Positions 29,012 through 37,541 of a stretch of 64,000 bases of DNA are shown here, in pieces. A program made the translations under genes and the position numbers. The stretch covers positions 32,732-96,731 of the forward strand of contig FR900987.1 of the NCBI GenBank assembly GCA_000437915.1. The letters are read 5' to 3'. Numbering within the stretch: position 1 is the stretch's first letter; the number at the start of each line of letters is the position of its first letter. Source of the DNA: Subdoligranulum sp. CAG:314. GTDB taxonomy: Bacteria; Bacillota; Clostridia; Christensenellales; CAG-314. Below the pieces are notes generated by a model that searched no databases, was not told where the DNA came from, and saw only the letters and a list, made by a program, of their open reading frames with translations.

Positions 29012-29040
29012 ATTGTAGCATATCCCAGTTTCAAAGTCAA
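29012..29040 (-). promoter_or_regulatory. Promoter of the ZTP riboswitch / pur operon
   Basis: On the minus strand TTGACT (29040-29035), a 17-base spacer and TACAAT (29017-29012). The start near 29005 is about 10 bases before the aptamer. Confidence 0.82.
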
Positions 29041-29104
29041 CGAAAAGTAAAGCAACGACGGCGGTAAAAGTTGTTTTGACGCTTGTTTTTGCCGCAGAAA
29101 ATAC

Positions 29105-29130
29105 AACGGACCGGTTTAACCGGTCCGTTT
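29105..29130. terminator. Bidirectional intrinsic terminator
   Basis: AACGGACCGGTT pairs with AACCGGTCCGTT around one central base. On the minus strand it is followed by GTTGTATTTTC. It ends the Ig-like lipoprotein gene. Confidence 0.8.
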
Positions 29131-29146
29131 GACAGTCAACAATGTT

Positions 29147-30721
29147 TCAGGCTTGCTCTGCGCCCGTTTCTTGCGCTATGTCTATATCCACGTTGAATTT
29201 AAGCTCGACAAGTCCCTTGCCGAAAACGTAAACGCTGTAAGTAAGCTCGTAGTCGCCGCTCTCGTTGTCCTCCGCGGTCGCGCCCCACTTGGGATAATAT
29301 CCGAGAGCCAAATCGCTTTCGGGCGTGGTCAGACCGTATGTAACGGAGGTTTCGTCTCCCTTGACGATAACCTTTTTCGTAATAATCAAATCGGTTGCCG
29401 CAGCGCCGTCATAGGCGATTTTAAGCATATCGCTGCCGTTTTTGAGCACAACGTCATACTCGCCTTCGTTCTGCGCCACCGTGCTTTCGCCGCTCATGGC
29501 AACATTGGAAACGGTAAGACTGCCGCTCAAAGCGCTCACGTTGATTTGGTAGTCGGTGTCGTTGATTTTGACGGCGCCGTCGCCCGCTTCAAACAGCACG
29601 ATAATCGCCGAGGCGTAAAGCGCTTTGTCGTTGCTGTCCCAGTACCAGACCAAATCTCTCACGAAAACGTTGTTGCCCACAGACAAAGTCACAAGCTCCT
29701 GATTGTCGTATTCCGTACCGCCCACGGTAAAGGTCTGCGGCGCAAAATCCATATCAGCAACCTTTACGTAAAAAACGAAATTCACGTATTCGGCTTTTAC
29801 CTGGTCGAAGGTCTTGTAGGTTTTTTCGTCCCCGCCGGTAAACTTGTTGTAAATCTCTTTCGCGCTTTCCACGGCGGCGACAGCCTGCGTGTCGATTTGT
29901 CCGTTTATCGTAAGAGCCGAGTTGACCTGAACGGGAACATTTGCCGTCACGTCGGCATAATCCTTGTAGGTCACGACGACAAAGGTATCCTCCAAAGTCA
30001 GCGCTCTGTCTTCAAAAGAAAACTGCGACGTCGCGTCAAAGCTCGTGCCGTCGTTGTACTCGGCAGTGAGCACCAGTCCCGTCGCGTCGAATTTTTCTCC
30101 CGCAACGTAAACCGTCTTTTCGGGAGCCTGCTTGACGGTCAAAGAAGTCAGAGTTTTGGCAACGACGGTTACTTCAACCTTGACGGCTCTCTCGCCGTAG
30201 GATACGACCACGAACTCGTCGTCAACGGACAGAGTGGTTTTGCTGTACGACACGTTTGCCGTTACGTCCTCCTCCGAACCGTCTCTGTAAACGGCTTTGA
30301 CGGAAATGCCGGCGGATTCAAACCGCTGCCCCTCGACGTAAGAAAGCTTCGCGGGTTTGCTCACAAGAACAAGCTCCGTGACAAACTTGGTGTAAACCTT
30401 TACGTTCCAAGTCGTGGTCAGCTTGGTTTCCCCTTCCGTATATGTAACGGTGATTACCTTTTCGCCTACTGTCAGCTTGTCGGACAGAACCATATCCGCA
30501 GTCATGGGCGTTTCCTTGGCTTTGCCGTTGCTGTAAGTAACCTTGAGTATGCCTCCGGTAACATCAAGATAGTCGTCCACGAGATAAACGGACTTGTCCG
30601 GATTTTTCACGACCTCTACCGAAACCGGCGTCGCCTCCTTGCCTTCGCACGCCGCTAGAGCAAACGTAAACGTCAGCGCAAGCAGCAAAACGACCAACAA
30701 AAGCCTTGTCTTTGATTTCAT
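29147..30721 (-). CDS. Secreted lipoprotein with bacterial Ig-like repeats
   Basis: A 524-residue protein. The N-terminus has a lysine-containing signal (MKSKTRLLL), a long hydrophobic core and the lipobox Leu-Ala-Ala-Cys near residue 24, so it should be anchored to the outer face of the membrane. Residues about 30-300 contain at least three repeats of some 75 residues with the pattern YxxGExFDxxGxxVxxxYxDGSxxDVT, as in bacterial Ig-like group 3 domains. The C-terminal 220 residues are beta-rich with no recognised motif and end in an acidic stretch. It is monocistronic with its own promoter and terminator. No function can be assigned beyond a cell-surface role. Confidence 0.82.
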   Translation of the reverse strand: MKSKTRLLLVVLLLALTFTFALAACEGKEATPVSVEVVKNPDKSVYLVDDYLDVTGGILKVTYSNGKAKETPMTADMVLSDKLTVGEKVITVTYTEGETKLTTTWNVKVYTKFVTELVLVSKPAKLSYVEGQRFESAGISVKAVYRDGSEEDVTANVSYSKTTLSVDDEFVVVSYGERAVKVEVTVVAKTLTSLTVKQAPEKTVYVAGEKFDATGLVLTAEYNDGTSFDATSQFSFEDRALTLEDTFVVVTYKDYADVTANVPVQVNSALTINGQIDTQAVAAVESAKEIYNKFTGGDEKTYKTFDQVKAEYVNFVFYVKVADMDFAPQTFTVGGTEYDNQELVTLSVGNNVFVRDLVWYWDSNDKALYASAIIVLFEAGDGAVKINDTDYQINVSALSGSLTVSNVAMSGESTVAQNEGEYDVVLKNGSDMLKIAYDGAAATDLIITKKVIVKGDETSVTYGLTTPESDLALGYYPKWGATAEDNESGDYELTYSVYVFGKGLVELKFNVDIDIAQETGAEQA

Positions 30722-30765
30722 CGATTTTCCTCCCTTTTAAGTCTCTCGACTGTTACGGTGCAACC

Positions 30766-30794
30766 ATTATAAACGAAATCGTCTTTAAGGTCAA
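30766..30794 (-). promoter_or_regulatory. Promoter of the Ig-like lipoprotein gene
   Basis: On the minus strand TTGACC (30794-30789), a 17-base spacer, TATAAT (30771-30766). Confidence 0.85.
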
Positions 30795-31048
30795 CAAAAA
30801 AACCGCGTTTGGGCGGTTCCTGTTTTTTCCTTTGCCCGACTTGACAATTAATCTCATTTTATTTTTTTCGTTTACTCACAAAAGCAAATTTCCTCCTCGA
30901 ATATACTCTCGTTTTTCGGCTATTGTTTTGTGAGACGTCGGGTGAAAAGCTATTTCATTGTTTTGTCACACCAAAAACCGCGACGGTATGTTAAAATAAT
31001 GCTCGGAAATATTCGGGACTAACCGACAGACAAGGAGACAATCAGACA
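30795..31048 (+). promoter_or_regulatory. Intergenic region with a probable extended -10 promoter for pepF
   Basis: The only promoter-like element close to pepF is TGTTAAAAT at 30989-30997, which reads as an extended -10 with no good -35. AAGGAG lies about 11 bases before the pepF ATG. A weak hairpin (AACCGC...GCGGTT, about 30801-30818) with a following T run lies at the left end. Nothing else is recognised. Confidence 0.45.
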
Positions 31049-32833
31049 ATGGGTTACGAAAACAGACAGGACATACCGGTTAAATACACGTGGGATTTGT
31101 CCGCTATTTATCCAAACGAGACGCTGCTCGAAAAGGACTGCGCGGCGGCGGGCGAGCTTATCGGCAAAATCAAGAATTACGAGGGAAAGCTGAACAACGA
31201 AAAAAGCATTTACGAGTTTTTCGAGCTGACCGGAGACATCGAGGAGCTTTTTGAAAAAGCGATATGCTACACCCACATGAAAATGGACGAGGACAGCAAA
31301 AACACCGACGTTCAGGCCATGCGAGACAAGGTTTTGAGCAATTACAACAAGTATTCCGTCGCCACCTCGTTCGTGCAGCCCGAGCTTAGCAGGCTTGACG
31401 AAAAGACTCTGGACGAAATCATGGCAAAGCCGCAGTTCAAAAAACACAATTATACCCTGCGCAGAATCAAAGCGGGAAAAGCGCACGTGCTTTCCGCCGA
31501 GGCGGAAGAGCTGCTCACAAACGCGGGCGAAGTGACGGGATATTTCCGCGAAACCTTCGGCAGGCTGGACAACGGCGAAATGGATTGGGGAACCGTCAAG
31601 GTGGACGGCGAGCCTGTTGCGCTCTCTCACGGAAGTTACAGTATGCTCATGCAAAACCCCTCGCAGGAGGTCAGAAAACAGGCGTTTGAAGCCTGGTACA
31701 AAGCCTACGAAGGGAAAATAAACACCATTGCAGGTCTTTACTGCGGCAGCGTAAGACAGGACTGCTTCTTTGCAAAGGCGCGCAAATTCGGCAGCGCCAT
31801 AGAAAAAGCGCTGTTCTACGAGGAGGTTGACAGAAAAGTTTACGACAACCTCATCGACAGCGTAAACAAAACGCTTCCCATGCTGCACGAATACATGGCT
31901 TTGAGAAAAAAGGTCATGGGGCTTGAAACTCTCAATATGTACGACTTGAATTATCCCATGATTCCCGCGGCAAACCTCGCGCTTGAATTCGACGAGGCTT
32001 TCGCTTTGGTCAAGGAAGGCTTGAAGCCTTTGGGCGAGGAATATCAGGGGCTGCTGCAAAGAGCTTACGACGAGCGTTGGATGGACGTGTACGAAACGCC
32101 CGGAAAGCGCAGCGGCGCTTATTCCATGGGCGTGTACGGCGTTCACCCTTACGTTTTGCTCAACTACGAAAAGACGACGCACGACGTTTTCACCATCGCG
32201 CACGAGCTCGGGCACTCCATGCACAGCTATTACAGCTGTCAGGCTCAGGGAAGAGAACAGAACAACTACACCATTTTCGTCGCGGAAGTGGCAAGCACCT
32301 GCAACGAAATACTGCTGCTCCGCCACCTGCTCAAAAAGGAAACGGACAAGGATATGCGCAAATATCTGTTAAGTTATCTGCTGGACACGATACGCACGAC
32401 CATGTTCCGTCAGACCATGTTCGCGGAGTTCGAGGCAAAGGCGCACGAGCTGATTGAAACGGACAAACCGTTCAACTACGAAAGCCTGTCCGACATATAC
32501 TACGGACTCAACAAAAAATACTACGGTCCCGCGGTGGAGCACAACAGACAGATAAGATACGAATGGTGCCGTATCCCCCATTTTTACAGAGGCTTTTACG
32601 TCTACAAGTACGCCACCGGCATAACAAGCGCCATCTGCATAGCCGACAAAATACTCAAAGAGGGCGAGCCGGCGGTAAAACGCTACAAGGAATTTCTTTC
32701 CACCGGTTGCAGTCTCGACCCCGTGAACGAGTTGAGAATCGCGGGTGTGGATTTGGAAACCTCCACGCCCTTCGAGACGGTAGCCAAAATTTTTAAAGAA
32801 ACTTTGGACGAACTCAAAGAGCTCTGCAAATAA
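31049..32833 (+). CDS. pepF: Oligoendopeptidase F, M3 family zinc peptidase
   Basis: A cytoplasmic zinc metallopeptidase that degrades short peptides. The 594-residue protein has an all-helical N-terminal half and the M3 active site FTIAHELGHSMHSYY with HEXXH at about residues 385-389. A downstream glutamate in EVASTCNE supplies the third zinc ligand. The C-terminal RIPHFYRGFYVYKYATG is typical of PepF. It is monocistronic, ended by a strong terminator. Confidence 0.95.
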   Translation: MGYENRQDIPVKYTWDLSAIYPNETLLEKDCAAAGELIGKIKNYEGKLNNEKSIYEFFELTGDIEELFEKAICYTHMKMDEDSKNTDVQAMRDKVLSNYNKYSVATSFVQPELSRLDEKTLDEIMAKPQFKKHNYTLRRIKAGKAHVLSAEAEELLTNAGEVTGYFRETFGRLDNGEMDWGTVKVDGEPVALSHGSYSMLMQNPSQEVRKQAFEAWYKAYEGKINTIAGLYCGSVRQDCFFAKARKFGSAIEKALFYEEVDRKVYDNLIDSVNKTLPMLHEYMALRKKVMGLETLNMYDLNYPMIPAANLALEFDEAFALVKEGLKPLGEEYQGLLQRAYDERWMDVYETPGKRSGAYSMGVYGVHPYVLLNYEKTTHDVFTIAHELGHSMHSYYSCQAQGREQNNYTIFVAEVASTCNEILLLRHLLKKETDKDMRKYLLSYLLDTIRTTMFRQTMFAEFEAKAHELIETDKPFNYESLSDIYYGLNKKYYGPAVEHNRQIRYEWCRIPHFYRGFYVYKYATGITSAICIADKILKEGEPAVKRYKEFLSTGCSLDPVNELRIAGVDLETSTPFETVAKIFKETLDELKELCK

Positions 32834-32846
32834 TTTTTCCGACGAC

Positions 32847-32872
32847 AAGCCGCCCGCCAAGGGCGGCTTTTT
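32847..32872 (+). terminator. Intrinsic terminator of pepF
   Basis: AAGCCGCCC (32847-32855) pairs with GGGCGGCTT (32861-32869), followed by TTT. Confidence 0.88.
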
Positions 32873-32898
32873 CATTGTCAAAATGCTTTTTTGAACAC

Positions 32899-32925
32899 GA
32901 AAAAGGACGCGGTAACCGCGTCCTT
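32899..32925 (-). terminator. Intrinsic terminator of the gcv operon
   Basis: AAGGACGCGG and CCGCGTCCTT form a perfect 10-bp stem (32903-32925). On the minus strand it is followed by a TTT-rich tail, just after the gcvPB stop. Confidence 0.85.
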
Positions 32926-32933
32926 AAACAACG

Positions 32934-34355
32934 TCAATCGTTGAAAGCGTATTTCAAAACAGGCTGTCTCGCCGCTCTGACCTCGTCCACTCTGCCGATA
33001 ATCGTTCTGTGGGGAGCTTCGTGCAGGCTCTGAGCGTCTTTTTCCGCAATTTGCCTGATTTCTCCCAACACTCTGATTGCTTCGTCGAGAGTTTCCTTGG
33101 TTTCCGTTTCGGTAGGCTCGAACATCAAATCCTCGTGCACTATCAGCGGGAAGTACATTGTGGGCGGATGTATGCCGTAGTCAAGCATCGCCTTTGCAAC
33201 GTCCATGGCGGAAACTCCCTTTTCGTGTTTAAGATTTTCCAAAGTCAGCACGAATTCGTGCATACACACTCTGTCGTAAGCAACGGGATAAAACTCTTTG
33301 AGTCCCTCCATGAGATAATTTGCGTTGAGCACGGCTTTCTGCGCGGCGTCCTTTATGCCCTCCGCGCCCAACGTGTCGATATAAACCGCGGCGCGCAGCG
33401 CGACAAGAAAATTGCCGTAAAAGCACTTTACCTTGCCTATCGACAAGGACTCGTCGTAGCCCTCGGGCTTTTTCCCGAACACGGGCGCGGGCAGGAAGGA
33501 CGCAAGAATCTTTTTGCAGCCGACGGGACCGCTTCCCGGACCGCCGCCGCCATGGGGCGTACTGAATGTTTTGTGCAGATTGAGGTGTATTACGTCAAAC
33601 CCCATGTCTCCCGGACGCACCACTCCCATAACGGCGTTGAGATTGGCTCCGTCGTAGTAGCACAGCCCTCCCGCATTGTGCACGATTTCGGTTATTTCCA
33701 GTATGTTTTTGTCAAACAAGCCAAGCGTGTTGGGGTTTGTCAGCATAAGCCCCGCAGTGTCCTCTCCAACAAGGGATTTTAGCGCGTCTATATCCACGCC
33801 GCCTTCCGCGTTGCTTGGCACGGAAACTATTTCAAAACCGCACATATGCGCGCTTGCGGGGTTTGTGCCGTGCGCCGAATCGGGCACCAGAATCTTTTTG
33901 CGTTTCAGGTCGTTTCTGTGCTCGTGATATTTTTTGACTAGCATCATGCCGGTAAATTCGCCGTGAGCGCCTGCGGCGGGTTGAAGCGTAATGGCGTCCA
34001 TACCCGTGATTTCGCACAGCTTGTCGGAAAGCCCGTCCAAAACCTCGACGCAGCCCTCGGCGTTTTCAAAGCCCTGCAAAGGATGTACGCGCGTAAAGCC
34101 CGACAATGCCGCCACGGCGTCGTTGACGCGGGGATTGTACTTCATCGTGCAGCTGCCGAGCGGATAAAAGCCGTCGTCCACGCCGTGAGCCTTTTTGCTG
34201 AGAGCGGTGTAGTGACGGATAACGTCTATTTCGGACACTTCGGGCAGTCTCGCCTCCTGCGCGCGGCGGGGCGCGTTTAAAGCGACCGCGGGCACGTCGC
34301 ACTCGTCCAAAAGCACTCCCGTCCTGCCCTTTACGGATTTTTCAAAAATCAACAT
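32934..34355 (-). CDS. gcvPB: Glycine decarboxylase (P protein) subunit 2
   Basis: The PLP-binding half of the split P protein. With GcvPA it decarboxylates glycine and moves the aminomethyl group to lipoyl-GcvH. The 473-residue protein has PLGSCTMKYNPR near residue 70 and the PLP lysine in LNLHKTFSTPHGGGGPG near residue 265. It starts one base after gcvPA ends. The split PA/PB form is usual in Firmicutes and archaea. Confidence 0.96.
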   Translation of the reverse strand: MLIFEKSVKGRTGVLLDECDVPAVALNAPRRAQEARLPEVSEIDVIRHYTALSKKAHGVDDGFYPLGSCTMKYNPRVNDAVAALSGFTRVHPLQGFENAEGCVEVLDGLSDKLCEITGMDAITLQPAAGAHGEFTGMMLVKKYHEHRNDLKRKKILVPDSAHGTNPASAHMCGFEIVSVPSNAEGGVDIDALKSLVGEDTAGLMLTNPNTLGLFDKNILEITEIVHNAGGLCYYDGANLNAVMGVVRPGDMGFDVIHLNLHKTFSTPHGGGGPGSGPVGCKKILASFLPAPVFGKKPEGYDESLSIGKVKCFYGNFLVALRAAVYIDTLGAEGIKDAAQKAVLNANYLMEGLKEFYPVAYDRVCMHEFVLTLENLKHEKGVSAMDVAKAMLDYGIHPPTMYFPLIVHEDLMFEPTETETKETLDEAIRVLGEIRQIAEKDAQSLHEAPHRTIIGRVDEVRAARQPVLKYAFND

Positions 34356-34356
34356 T

Positions 34357-35667
34357 TCATTTCACCTCCGCGAAAGCGTCCGCAACCGCGTCGAGTGCGC
34401 ACTTGGACGCTTTTTCCGTCGCGCACCACACCGACGTGCCGTCGTCAAGACGCAAACCGCCGAGTATGCCCTTTGCGGCAAGCGCCTTTTCCAGCCTTTC
34501 GTCGTATTTGTCCGTTTCGATGGCAAATTCATGGAAAAACTCGCCGTCGAATTTAAGCTTCACGCCTTTGACCTCGGTCAGACGTTTTGCAAGATAATGC
34601 GCTTTGGAAACGCACTGCTCCGCAACCTGTCTCATGCCCTCGCGTCCCATAACGGCAAGGTAAACGACCGCCGTCAGGGCGCACAGCGCTTGGTTGGAGC
34701 AAATGCTGCTCAACGCCTTTTCGCGCCTGATGTGCTGCTCCCGCGCTTGAAGCGTGAGTACGTAAGCGGTTTTTCCGTTTTTGTCGACGGTCTGTCCCAC
34801 CACTCTGCCGGGCATTCGTCTGCTCATCTTGGAGTCGCAGGTGAGGATTCCCAGATAAGGACCTCCGAAGGCAAGCGGCATACCCAAAGGCTGACCGTCG
34901 CCCACGGCAATATCCGCGCCGCACTCCTTTGGCGTAACAAGCACCGTTGCGGAAACGGGATTGAATATGTAAACAAACTTGGCTCCCTTTTCGTGCGCCT
35001 TGTCTCCCACCGCCTTCATGTCCTCTATCAATCCGAAGAAATTGGGCGACTGCGCCACCACGCACGCGGTGTTGTCGTCCAAGGCTTTTTCCAGCGCGTC
35101 AAGGTCGGCAAGGCCGTTTTTGTGGGGAATTTCCACCAATTCGAAGCCCGAAGCGTAGGCGTAAGTTTTTGCCACGGCAACGGTTTCGGGATTGACCGCG
35201 CCGAGAACCAAAACCTTGCTTTTCTTTTCGCAAGCCATAATCATGGCTTCGCCGACGGCGGTGCCCACGTCGTAAACCGAAGCATTGGAAACATCCATGC
35301 CGGTAAGTTCGCACATGAGCGTCTGATATTCGAATATGGTTTGAAGAATACCCTGACTTATTTCGGGCTGATATGGCGTATATGCGGTTACGAACTCGCT
35401 CCTTGCCGCCAGCGACCTGACCGCAGCGGGTATAAAATGGTCGTAAGCGCCGCAGCCTCTCAAAACGGTGTCGAACACCTTGTTTTCGGACGCCGTTTTC
35501 TCGTATTTGCGCTCGACAGCCGCCTGACTCATGCCCTGCCCCAGCCCGAGCTTTTTGAGCATAAGCTTTTCGGGCACGTCGGCGTAGAGAGCGTCCAGAC
35601 TGTCCAAGCCCACTGCGTCAAGCATGGCTTTTACGTCCGCCGAGGTGTGCGGAGTATATTTACTCAT
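34357..35667 (-). CDS. gcvPA: Glycine decarboxylase (P protein) subunit 1
   Basis: The partner half of the P protein, 436 residues, starting KYTPHTSADVKAML with PEKLMLKKL. It also has FIPAAVRSL, TPYQPEISQGILQTIFEYQTL (as TPYQPEISQG and FEYQTLMCELTGM) and NICSNQALCAL-like SSICSNQALCAL. The gene is separated from gcvH by a hairpin that looks like a terminator and directly abuts gcvPB. Confidence 0.95.
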   Translation of the reverse strand: MSKYTPHTSADVKAMLDAVGLDSLDALYADVPEKLMLKKLGLGQGMSQAAVERKYEKTASENKVFDTVLRGCGAYDHFIPAAVRSLAARSEFVTAYTPYQPEISQGILQTIFEYQTLMCELTGMDVSNASVYDVGTAVGEAMIMACEKKSKVLVLGAVNPETVAVAKTYAYASGFELVEIPHKNGLADLDALEKALDDNTACVVAQSPNFFGLIEDMKAVGDKAHEKGAKFVYIFNPVSATVLVTPKECGADIAVGDGQPLGMPLAFGGPYLGILTCDSKMSRRMPGRVVGQTVDKNGKTAYVLTLQAREQHIRREKALSSICSNQALCALTAVVYLAVMGREGMRQVAEQCVSKAHYLAKRLTEVKGVKLKFDGEFFHEFAIETDKYDERLEKALAAKGILGGLRLDDGTSVWCATEKASKCALDAVADAFAEVK

Positions 35668-35680
35668 TTTTCACTCCTTT

Positions 35681-35717
35681 AAAAAACAGAATCCGTCCTT
35701 TCCCCGACGGAATCTGT
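35681..35717 (-). terminator. Terminator-like hairpin inside the gcv operon
   Basis: On the minus strand CAGATTCCGTC (35717 side) pairs with GACGGATTCTG with one mismatch, followed by TTTTTT. It lies between gcvH and gcvPA and may reduce transcription into the P-protein genes. Confidence 0.7.
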
Positions 35718-35732
35718 CTTTTCAAATAAAAA

Positions 35733-36095
35733 TTAAAGCGTCTTGATAAATTCGGCGTACTGCTCGGCGTTCATAAGCCCGTCTTCCCTGCCGGTCATTT
35801 CCACTTCGACAATCCATGCGTCGTCGGAAGCTTCGTTGATTTTTTCGGGCGCGTCGGCAAGCTCTTCGTTCACCGCCACAACCTTGCCGCAGACGGGGCT
35901 CAAAACCTCGCTGACCGCCTTGACCGACTCGATGTCGGTAAAAGCCTTGCCGCACTCGACGTCGCTGCCCAATTCGGGAAGATTGACGTAAACTATGTCG
36001 CCAAGCTCCTGCTGCGCATAGTCGGAAAGTCCTATCTGCGCCTTGCTGCCTTCGATTTTTACCCACTCGTGGGATTTGCTGAACAATTTTTCCAT
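35733..36095 (-). CDS. gcvH: Glycine cleavage system H protein
   Basis: The lipoyl carrier shuttling the aminomethyl group between the P and T proteins. The 120-residue protein has HEWVKIEGSKAQIGLSDYAQ (HEWVK, then IGLSDYAQQELGDIVYV) and the lipoylated Lys59 in FTDIESVKAVSEV. Standard length. It lies 28 bases after gcvT. Confidence 0.97.
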   Translation of the reverse strand: MEKLFSKSHEWVKIEGSKAQIGLSDYAQQELGDIVYVNLPELGSDVECGKAFTDIESVKAVSEVLSPVCGKVVAVNEELADAPEKINEASDDAWIVEVEMTGREDGLMNAEQYAEFIKTL

Positions 36096-36123
36096 TTATC
36101 TGTCTCCTGAATAAATTTTTATT

Positions 36124-37206
36124 TCAACCTCTTTTATAAAAAGGCATTTTTACGACTTCGGCTCTGAGTTTTTTGCCTCTCACGTCTATGACGACCTCTG
36201 GCTCCTCATAGCTTTTTTCGATTCTCACCATGGCAAGCGCGTGCTGAAACGTGGGAGAGTAGGTGCCCGTCGTAACTACGCCGATTTTTCTGCCGTCGGA
36301 CGCGGCGAACACCTCGCAGCCCTCTCTGGCAATCCCCTTGTCGATAAGCTTCACGCCCTTGCGCTTGAACTGCGCGGGGCGCTCCTCCAACGCCCTTTTG
36401 CCGATAAAGTCCGGCTTGCCCATTTTCAAAGCGAATCCCAGCCCGACCTCGTGGCCGAGATAGTCCTCGTTCAGCTCGTGGCCGTATAGAGGCATGCACG
36501 CCTCGAATCTCAGAGTGTCTCTCGCTCCCAGACCGCAGGGCAGAATGCCGTATTCCTTGCCTGCGTCGAGTATTTTTTCAAAAATTTCTGGAGTCCTTTC
36601 CGCGGGGCAGTAAATTTCAAAGCCGTCCTCGCCCGTGTAACCCGTGCGGGAAACAATACATCTGCCGTCGGTAACCCTGTCGCTGACCTTGAAAGTATAG
36701 TATTTTTCGGGTATTTCGCTTTCGGGCAAAATTTTGCGCAAAATCTCCTCCGATTTGGGTCCTTGCAGCGCCACCTGACCGGTTTTTTCCGACAGATTTT
36801 CAAAGCGGGTGCCGTCAAGCAGACGGTTTGACACCCAAGCCGCGTCCTTGTCGCAGTTGCCCGCGTTGACTACCAGCAGGTATTTCTCCTCCGAAAGCCT
36901 GTAAACCAACAGGTCGTCCACCTCGCCGCCCCTCTCGTTGAGCATCATGGTGTACCTGATTTGTCCGTCGCAAAGCCCCGTCATGTCGTTGGACATAAGC
37001 CTCTGAATTGTGTCGAAAGCGCTTTTTCCTTCAAGCAGAAACTCGCCCATGTGACTGACGTCGAACAAGCCTGCCGCGTTGCGCACGGCGTTGTGCTCTG
37101 CAATGAGTCCCGCCCCGTACTGCACGGGCAGCTCAAAGCCGCCGAACTCCACAACCTTGCCGCCGTGATTTAAATGATTCTGATACAACGGTGTTCTTTT
37201 AGCCAT
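36124..37206 (-). CDS. gcvT: Aminomethyltransferase (T protein)
   Basis: Transfers the methylene group to THF, releasing ammonia and giving 5,10-methylene-THF. The 360-residue protein has GAGLIAEHNAVRNAAGLFDVSHMG, here seen as LFDVSHMGE, with RYTMMLNERGGEVDD and SRTGYTGEDGFEIY. I use the ATG at 37206 (MAKRTPLYQNH) with AAAGGAG 11 bases upstream. The longer frame to 37254 includes leader sequence only 4 bases from the -10 box. First gene of the operon. Confidence 0.95.
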   Translation of the reverse strand: MAKRTPLYQNHLNHGGKVVEFGGFELPVQYGAGLIAEHNAVRNAAGLFDVSHMGEFLLEGKSAFDTIQRLMSNDMTGLCDGQIRYTMMLNERGGEVDDLLVYRLSEEKYLLVVNAGNCDKDAAWVSNRLLDGTRFENLSEKTGQVALQGPKSEEILRKILPESEIPEKYYTFKVSDRVTDGRCIVSRTGYTGEDGFEIYCPAERTPEIFEKILDAGKEYGILPCGLGARDTLRFEACMPLYGHELNEDYLGHEVGLGFALKMGKPDFIGKRALEERPAQFKRKGVKLIDKGIAREGCEVFAASDGRKIGVVTTGTYSPTFQHALAMVRIEKSYEEPEVVIDVRGKKLRAEVVKMPFYKRG

Positions 37207-37257
37207 AAATTTATATGCTCCTTTGGACTCTGAAATCAGAGAAATATTCCGCAATAG

Positions 37258-37286
37258 ATTATATCAAAGGCAGGCTCAAAAATCAA
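37258..37286 (-). promoter_or_regulatory. Promoter of the gcv operon
   Basis: On the minus strand TTGATT (37286-37281), a 17-base spacer, TATAAT (37263-37258). The leader is about 45 bases and holds no glycine aptamer. Confidence 0.82.
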
Positions 37287-37466
37287 TCGTTTTCGGGCAA
37301 CCTTTCGCGCAGCCGCGCATTAAATTTGACGCCGCCCGCGTCGGGCGGGTCAAGGCGTGCGTCTTGCCGCGAAAAGTCCCCGAACCCGACGCTTATCGTA
37401 TTGTTTTTTCCCGAATTATATTCGTCGGCGCGTCTATAAAAAACAGCGTTCTTTTTTAACAATCGC
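37287..37466. other. Intergenic stretch with nothing recognised
   Basis: About 180 bases between the divergent gcvT and alpha-oxoamine synthase promoters. The left half is GC-rich with an imperfect hairpin around GCCGCCCGCGTCGGGCGG (near 37330-37350). No RNA family, operator or gene is evident. Confidence 0.4.
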
Positions 37467-37495
37467 TTGTCAAAATCTTGATTTTGTGCTAAAAT
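37467..37495 (+). promoter_or_regulatory. Promoter of the alpha-oxoamine synthase gene
   Basis: TTGTCA at 37467-37472, a 17-base spacer and TAAAAT at 37490-37495, about 40 bases before the TTG start. Confidence 0.82.
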
Positions 37496-37541
37496 AAAAA
37501 AACCGCATTTACCTTTGCGGTCAATCTAAGGAGAGTAGAAA

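Noticed and set aside
30801..30826. Intrinsic terminator on the plus strand before pepF
   Set aside because: The stem is short and imperfect, there is no upstream plus-strand gene, and the T run is separated from it by several bases.
37206..37290. Glycine riboswitch before gcvT
   Set aside because: The promoter leaves a leader of about 45 bases, too short for even one glycine aptamer, and no conserved core is present.
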